From Euryodendron excelsum (lineage: Eukaryota > Streptophyta > Magnoliopsida > Ericales > Pentaphylacaceae), in the NCBI GenBank assembly GCA_033060915.1, contig CM065392.1:16809001-16873000 (forward strand): a stretch of DNA of 64,000 bases, given 5' to 3'. Below are positions 57,701 through 64,000 of the stretch, piece by piece. The position numbers were made by a program, and so were the translations under genes. The notes under the pieces are model-generated. The model saw nothing but the letters and a program-made list of their open reading frames with translations. It was not told where the DNA came from and searched no databases. Within the stretch, counting starts at the first letter, position 1; the number at the start of each line of letters is the position of its first letter.

Positions 57701-60700
57701 TTTTCAATTCCCAAAATCTTCTTTCCAAATTCAAAATTCTATCTCTTCCTTTTCAAATCAAATCAAATCTCTTTCCAAATCTATTTCTAAATCAACTCTC
57801 TTCTATTGCACTTGTATATCATGCATCATGTTAGTTTCTTTTCAAACATTGTTTTTTTAAAGTGGATAGGATTGAACATTAGTTAGTTAAAGACTCTCAT
57901 AGGTGAATCTAGGGTAGATTGACATGTAGGTACCGAAAGGGTGGGGTAGAGTGATGGCTTAGTGTGTCTTCTCTACACATAACCAACCTCTGAACCTAAG
58001 ATCACTGTTTTCATAGACCAAAACGGAGTTATTTTTCAAAAAGGGCTAAATATTTTCCAAAGGTTGCCAAACAACCTGTTTTCTTAAAAACCCTCTCTTA
58101 AGGAGATATTTTCAAAATCGTTTTCCAAAAACCCTAAGTGTAGTTTTCGGATTATGCCTAGTTTTTAGGTGACCTAACTCACCTTAATCAAGTTAGGTGG
58201 CGACTCCAAATCTTTTTCTAATAGCCCTTTATTCAAATCAAATTTTCAATTCAAACTTAGTCGCACTCATTCTTCTAGGAGGGTGAGTTCTAACGAGAGA
58301 GTACAACATTTTTCCCACTAGTGTGAGTATTCTCCGAGTGCGAAAAATTTGGGCGCGACATGCAACAGGCCCCAAGCTAGTCTTGTGTTTATAAATACAA
58401 AGCCTCCCTCTGTATGAAAAGAGTCCACAAACACAGTCCAAAAACTCTGCTTTTCAAATTACAGAGCTTGAAGTCTCTCCAAAACCCTAGTCTCTCTAGT
58501 CTTTTCAAACCCTAGCCTCCATACACTTAACCCTAACACCTATACACACTCCATACACTCATACACAAGCCTCCAAAGCCTCCATTGAAGACTCAAAGTG
58601 CTGCAACTTGGAATCTCCTAAGGATCAAGCAAAGCAAAGCAAATAAAGCAAGAAAACAAGAAGAAGACAAGGTAGGCTCTTTCTTTATGTTTATGTACTT
58701 CCCTTCTCTCTTCTTCCTCCTAACCCATTTGGGTTTTCTTTTATTTTAATCCCTTATCTTTTACCCCCCCTCCCCCATTCTTACATGCTTGAAACAAGGA
58801 ATTCCACGATTCATGTGTAGGAAGAACTGTTAAAAGTCACTGTGTTGAGGGCTTTCTTCTAAGTTTAACCTTAGACCATGTGGATTCAACCCACTTTATT
58901 ATGTGGTGAAGCCAACCTTGTATGTTCACGACCTTGCTTGCATTGTGCATATCATAGTCATTCATCCACTCAAAATTATTTTCAAAAGTTATTTCCAAAG
59001 TTTGCATCAAAATCCTCTTTCAAACTTGCATTCAAAATCTCTTTGTCAAACATGTTTTCAAAATCATAATCTTAAGGTGAGTCTAGCCAATCCATGGTTA
59101 GGGTTGCTTTAGCAAAATGTTATATTTATTATGATCATCAAGGTCCATATTTTGAGTATAAACCCTAACTTACGTTTCATCAAAACCACAATATTAAGAT
59201 GATTCTAGCCATTCCATAGTTAGGATTGTTTTAGGAAAGTGTGATATTCAATGGTATCATATTGGTCCATATTTTAAATCTATGTTGTTTTTCAAAACCA
59301 CTAACTTAGAATGGTTTTAATCCAGTCATGGTTAGAATCGTTTTAGGAAAGTGAGACATTTAAAAGATTCCAAAGTCCATATTCAAGTCATTCTCCAAAT
59401 TACTTTTCAAACTTCTTTCCAAAAAGCTTCCTTCAAAAATCTATTTTCAAAAAACTCTCCTCAAACTCCTTTCCAAAAAGCTCTCTTCAAAAGTTCACTT
59501 TCTAAAAACTCTCTTCAAGTTTCCTTTCTAGAAAATTCTCTTCAAAAGGTTTACTTTCTAAAATCTCTTTTTCTTTCAGTTCAAGTTAAGCCCTAGAATC
59601 CATGGTTAGGAAACCCTAATTCTCTTTCCTAAAAACATGGCTTCCTCTTTTGCATCAAACCTTAGATTTCTAAATCTCTTTTTCTACACAAAATTATAGC
59701 TTTCCAAATTATATATTTTCAAAATCAAACCATTCCAATTCCATGTCAAATCCAATTTTTCCATTTAGGAAACTAGATCAAATCTTTTAATTTTAGAAAC
59801 CAAATCAAATCATCTCTTTCTGGAAATAAAATCTAATCTTTTACTTTAGGAAATAGGAATCAAATCTTTCTAAATTCAAAACTTTCCTTAAATGAAACTT
59901 TCTTAAAATGAAACTTTCCTAAAATGAAACTTTCCCAATTTGGCACTTTCCTAAAATGAATTTTTCCTATTTTGGAACGTTCATAATTCGTAGCTTCCCA
60001 AAATCCAACATTTCCTAAACCCTAACTTTTCAAATCATTTCAAGTCAAGTGTTTTCAAATCAAATCAAATCTCTTTTCAAATCTTCCTTAAATCCAACTT
60101 TCCTAATTCGAACCTTTCCTAAATCCAACTTTCTAAAATGAAACTTCTCAAGTCTAAATCAAATCCTTTCCAATTCAACTACATGTTCCAACTTTAAGTT
60201 ACATAAACCCTAGTTCAATCATAACCCTAAAGTTAGGAAGCTTCAACCCTTTTCTAAAACTCCTTTATAAACCAAGATAGTTTTTCAACTTTAATATAAG
60301 ATAAAATGTTTTCAAAATTAAACTCTATCTTTTCAAATCAAGTCCAAGTTTTCTTTTAAAGTTCAAGCCCTTTTTCAAGTCTAAGTTTAATTTCAAATCA
60401 AATCTCGATTTCATATCTTCTATTCTAAGTTCAAATCAAATCTTTTTTCAAATCAAACTCTTTTTCTAATCAAATATTTTCAAGTCAATCTTTTTCAAAA
60501 ACCTACAAGTGTCTATTTTCAAACGGACTCTTATCCGAACTATTACTAACCTGATTCTCAACAAAGGGATACGTAGGCAATCCTCATAAGTGTGGTCACA
60601 ACATTTTTAAAATTTTCAATTCCATAATCTATTTCAAGTTTCTAATTCTAAAATCTGTTTTTAAATCTCTAATTCCAATTTTTAAAACCTTCTTTCAATT

Positions 60701-61604
60701 TGAATCAAGTCTTTTCAAATTTATTTTCCAAATCAAATATTTTTCTCGCACTTACATATCATGCATCATATAGTTCCCTTTAAAAGTGGATAGTTTTGGA
60801 CATTTATTAATCAAAGATTCCAAATGAGTGAACCTAGGGCGAATAGACATGTAGGTGCCGCAAGGGCGGGGTAGGTGATGACTTAGTGCGTCTTTCCTAC
60901 ACGTAACCAACTTCCGAACCTTGAATCACTATTTTCAAAGACCAAATGGAGTTATTTTCAAAAAAAGGCTTAAATATTTTCAAAGGTTGCCAAACAACCT
61001 ATTTTCTTAAAAACTTTCTCTTGAGGAAGTTTTCAAAATCTTTTCAAAAACCCTAAGTGTAATCTTCGGATTGTGCTTAGTTTTAGGTGACCTAAATCAT
61101 CTTAATCAAGTTAGGTGGTGACTCCAAACCTTTTTCTACAAGCTCTTATTCAAAATTAATTTTCAATTCAAACCTAGTCGCACTCATTCATCTAGGAGTA
61201 TGAGTTCTAACGAGAGAGCACTGTGTTTTTCCTACTTATGCATATTTTCCCCGAGTGCGAAAAATCAAAGTTCGACAGTATGCCGACCAAAAGCCTAAGT
61301 AGGACACCAAAAACTGAGAAGGAGTAGAATCATAAATGCATGGTTTCCATGGCTTAAAATGTAATTTTGTGTACCTAGAGTGATTTTGATGGAGTTCTGG
61401 CTTAGTACGGATGCATTTTGGTTACTGAAAACCCGATAAACTGAAGGCTAGACAGGGGCCTATTTCAAAGCCAAAAATTGGGCAAAGTGACTGCTAGGCA
61501 TAAGCCTATTTGGAGCTAAAAATTGGGCAAAGAGATGCTATTAGGCGAGAGCCTGTTTGGAGTCGAGAGCTGGACAGTGTGACAGCTATGCTGGAGGGAT
61601 GGTA

Positions 61605-63560
61605 GGTGCTTGAATTCGCTCCAAGTAACAATTTAGATATTCATTAAGCCATACTAAACACTGTAGCATTGCAATGGCTTTAGTTGGAACTTAAACTAAT
61701 CAGCTTGAATTATAGCTTACTGGTGGGATTTTGACAGCATTCTGGTTCAACCTCAAAGGTGCTCTAATTATCCGCAAGTGCACAGTTGATGGTTGTAGTT
61801 TTATCCGGAAAGTCTAGAATCATATTTCCTTAAGGACTAAGCCTAATATAGGCTATTGACACTAAACTCACACTAAGCTAACTTGGATTGAATAGAAATT
61901 ATGTGAATTAAATCTAAATAAAAGAGACCGAAAATCTTTTAGGTTTTTATGAGAATTTTGAATTACCAAACTATTGCAATGAAAATAAAAGTAATTAACA
62001 ACTAGGCAATTAAATCAAAGCAAGTTGAAATTAAAGTCTCGAGATCAATCGATTCAACCAATTGCGTATCTTGGAATTCCAAAGGAGATAATTTTATAAC
62101 TCAAATCCTTCAACTACGTCGCGAGTCTCAAATTCAGAAGATTTAGCAATAAAACCAAGTGTTCTTCAAAACTTCAACTTCTAGAATAAATTGGGTTGTT
62201 TGATTCAATGATGAATACCATCAATTCACGCAGCGCATTTACTGATTATAGATTCATGCATAAATGTTACCGAACATAATCAAACATCCAAGTTTTCAAT
62301 GATTTCTAGAATGAAGAAGATGAAGAACGAGTAAACAAAAAATTGTAACTTTGAAATCCCATATTTTATCTCCTTTGTTGATACAAAATCTTTAATTGGT
62401 CTTCACAATCGATCCTGAGATTAGAAGAGTTAGCTACTCATCTCCATCTATGAAAAACTTGAAGTAACTTGAAGTAATTGAACAAAAATCTAGAAATCTA
62501 GATCTAGTGCAAAAAAACAAAAGAAATCTTGAATTCAATGCAAGGAATCAAAAAAACTTGTATTGAAGTGAATCCGATTATAAAGAAGCAATAAACTAAT
62601 AAATCTAAGCTATTCTAATGTAAAAACTATAAAACCCTCTACAATGGCAACCCTCAGCCACCTCCTTCAAACATAAAACGAGTTGGTATTTATAAGGATT
62701 ACAGTCCAAACTCTAAAAATTGTCAGAATTTTGCCTTGGCATTCAAACAGCAAAATGGGCGTTCGAACGCCAGACTAAATTGGATTTGCATGCTCTCTGG
62801 CCATTCGAACACTGGGTTTTGGCATTCAAATGCCAAACCATTTTTTCCTTTGCTTTTGCCTCTTCTCATTCAAACAGTGAATTTGGCGTTCGAACTATAG
62901 GCCCTTTTTTACCTGTTTGTTTCAAATTGATTTTGACTACCTTTGAGGTTGATTCAGCTAATGCACCTCTAGGAAAAATTATAGATCTTGAAATCTTCTT
63001 TCCAATGAAGTAAGCATAAGCTCAATCGAACATCAAAGTAAAAAGTTATGGCCAAAATACTAAGACAGTTTGGACTTCAAAATTCTAAAATTTGCCTTAA
63101 CATTCGAATGTTAAAACTAGCATTCGAACGCTGGGCATAAATTGGAATTGATAGCTCTCTGACCATTCGAACACTGGTTTTGCCGTTCAAACGGTGATTT
63201 TACTCTTTCTTCACTTTTTCTTGATTTTGACGCCCTTTGAAGCTAAATTGGCTGGTGCACATTAGATGCAAACATTTGCACCTTAATGAGATCTTTCCAA
63301 TGGCGAAGGAATCAGCTCAATTAGACATCTGTAGCAAAATATGACCCCTTTTCGCTAAACTTTGTCCGACGAGATTTTCTCATTTTACATGCCGCAAGTC
63401 CCAAATCATTATTAAAGCTCCAATTCCATCTCTTTAGCATTAATAACTTTAGAAGACAACCAATTCGAGTTCATTCACAATATACAAACAACATAATACA
63501 ATTACACCTACTCTAAGCCTAATAAAGGCACATTAGAGACCAATGATTGCACTTTTAAGG
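61605..63560. mobile_element. Insertion of an unclassified repeat in M's LTR
   Basis: It interrupts M's ~60-bp units. It holds a 'tatccgcaagtgcacag' block (61771-61787) of a kind common near ends of plant retroelements, a TATTTATAAG near 62688, and five copies of an ATTCGAACG-type motif (62740-63205). No ends or target duplication were found, so limits are approximate. The only long frame (62720-63013) spans the repeated motif. Confidence 0.45.
62740..63205. repeat. Dispersed (A/G)TTCGAACG palindrome motifs
   Basis: GGCGTTCGAACGCC (62758-62771) is a perfect 14-bp palindrome. Diverged copies, paired as 'cattcgaacactgg...ggcattcaaatgcc', recur near 62800-62834, 62868-62900, 63099-63135 and 63172-63205. 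Confidence 0.8.
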
Positions 63561-64000
63561 TACAATCATATTCTGGCCTAGCCAGAGGCCATTTTCATCG
63601 GGCAGAGTTCTAGCTAGTCAGAAGCACTATTTAACCTAAAAATTGGACAAAGTTCCAGCTAGTCGAGAGTAGTTTCCAAATCATCGGGACCAGAAATTAG
63701 ATAAAGTTCTGACTAGGTGGGAGTACTATCGAGACCCGCTGGTCAGGTACAGTTTTGGCTAGGATCGAGTGTTTTTAGACTGGTCAATTAGACAAGGGGA
63801 TGGCTAGGCTGAGGCTGACCAGGCCAAATTTGGTGGCGTGAGGCCAGATGGGTCAATTTTCAAGAGAGAGATAGTGAGAAACTCTAGAGAGAGAGAAAGG
63901 TGTGGTGTGAATTGGTGAGAAAAAGTGAAGGGGGGAGGAGCCTATATATAGATAAATTTGTCAAGGCGCAATAATTCCATAAAGCATGATCTTCTACTTT

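Larger units (their letters stand above)
53576..58360 (+). mobile_element. LARD-family solo LTR nested in the LARD 3' LTR
   Basis: It starts TGTAAGCACCCC and ends GGGCGCGACA (4,785 bp). The flanks are TACAA (53571-53575) and TGCAA (58361-58365); the uninterrupted sequence elsewhere (54980-54990) reads 'cactgcaacaggc', so TGCAA is the target. Same orientation as its host. TATA box at 55013-55020. Confidence 0.94.
36574..61277 (+). mobile_element. Full-length LARD (non-autonomous gypsy-type LTR element) with nested insertions
   Basis: The 5' LTR is 36574-41087 (4,514 bp), the PBS 41090-41107, the internal region to 51945, the PPT 51931-51945 and the 3' LTR 51946-61277. It is flanked by GTATG on both sides (36569-36573 and 61278-61282). 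After removing the two nested solo LTRs (43942-48328 and 53576-58360) and their duplications, the element is about 15.5 kb, with an internal region of about 6.5 kb that encodes no gag or pol. These features are those of LARDs. It would depend on proteins from a related coding element. It is inserted in the 5' LTR of element M. Confidence 0.93.
51946..61277 (+). mobile_element. LARD 3' LTR, split by a nested solo LTR
   Basis: Segments are 51946-53575 and 58361-61277, which joined give about 4,540 bp, matching the 5' LTR block for block and ending TTCGACA (the 5' LTR ends GCGACA). The nested insertion lies about 25 bp upstream of its TATA box (58390-58397). Confidence 0.92.
61283..64000 (-). 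mobile_element. 5' LTR of element M, continuing beyond the window
   Basis: It resumes after the LARD's right target duplication. Related ~60-bp units ('aaaaattgggcaaagt...ctaggc') occur on both sides of an insertion (61440-61600 and 63570-63800), which shows they belong to one LTR. On the - strand CCTATATATAGG-like sequence (TATATATA at 63943-63950) is a plausible TATA box. The 5' terminus is not reached. Confidence 0.6.

Noticed and set aside
57541..57860. Overlapping frames of about 70-97 codons in the nested LTR
   Set aside because: All three frames are open because of a degenerate T/C/A-rich repeat; equivalents in other LTR copies are broken.

Overview
The window is nuclear DNA of a flowering plant. 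It is AT-rich and contains almost no host genes. It is a stack of nested LTR retrotransposons, with one DNA transposon and decayed gene fragments. Three things point to a plant: Tat/Ogre-type Ty3-gypsy gag and pol relics, a SIRE-like Ty1-copia 3' end with its double polypurine tract, and a pseudogene of the plant RNA-binding protein UBA2. I see no intact protein-coding gene, tRNA, rRNA or CRISPR array. The species cannot be named from this sequence.

One repeat family dominates: an LTR of about 4.4-5.0 kb that starts TGTAAGCACCCC and ends GCGCGACA. Its orientation is fixed by a TATA box, a primer-binding site (PBS) after one copy and a polypurine tract (PPT) before another. The key copy is a complete element on the + strand at 36574-61277 with a 5-bp target duplication GTATG. 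It has a 4.5-kb 5' LTR, a PBS, a mostly non-coding internal region of about 6.5 kb, a PPT and a 3' LTR. I read it as a non-autonomous LARD (large retrotransposon derivative). Two solo LTRs of its own family lie inside it: 43942-48328 on the - strand (TSD AAGTT) and 53576-58360 on the + strand (TSD TACAA/TGCAA). The LARD itself sits in the 5' LTR of a coding Tat/Ogre-type element on the - strand (here called M). M has LTR parts at 34656-36573 and from 61283 to the window end, a PBS at 34636-34653, a leader, a gag start at 33155 and an RNase H-integrase block at 27062-25526. The LARD and M share the PBS type, leader blocks and an LTR hairpin, so M's lineage is the likely autonomous partner.

Layout: 1-1328, LTR fragment; 1415-2082, UBA2 pseudogene; 2083-3189, AT-rich then pyrimidine-rich DNA; 3190-5517, diverged LTR fragment. 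5518-19545 is a very large imperfect inverted repeat made of a SIRE-like 3' end plus a piece of the LARD-type LTR. Its right arm was later split by a 5,030-bp solo LTR (12229-17258) and a hAT-like element (17829-18958). 19546-25525 holds decayed gypsy material: gag, antisense-strand coding relics and minisatellites. 25526-36573 is element M, interrupted by a truncated LARD-type copy (27064-32792). 36574-61277 is the LARD with its nested solos. 61283-64000 is the rest of M's LTR, with a further insertion.

The most unusual signals are these: (i) a hairpin in the LTR whose stem differs between the LARD and M but stays paired, directly followed by a copy of the first 10-11 nt of the PBS; (ii) ~157-bp tandem units in the LTR that each keep a dyad symmetry with changed but complementary arms; (iii) the giant inverted duplication; (iv) exon-like coding relics on the strand opposite to the element in the 3' internal regions of several copies.
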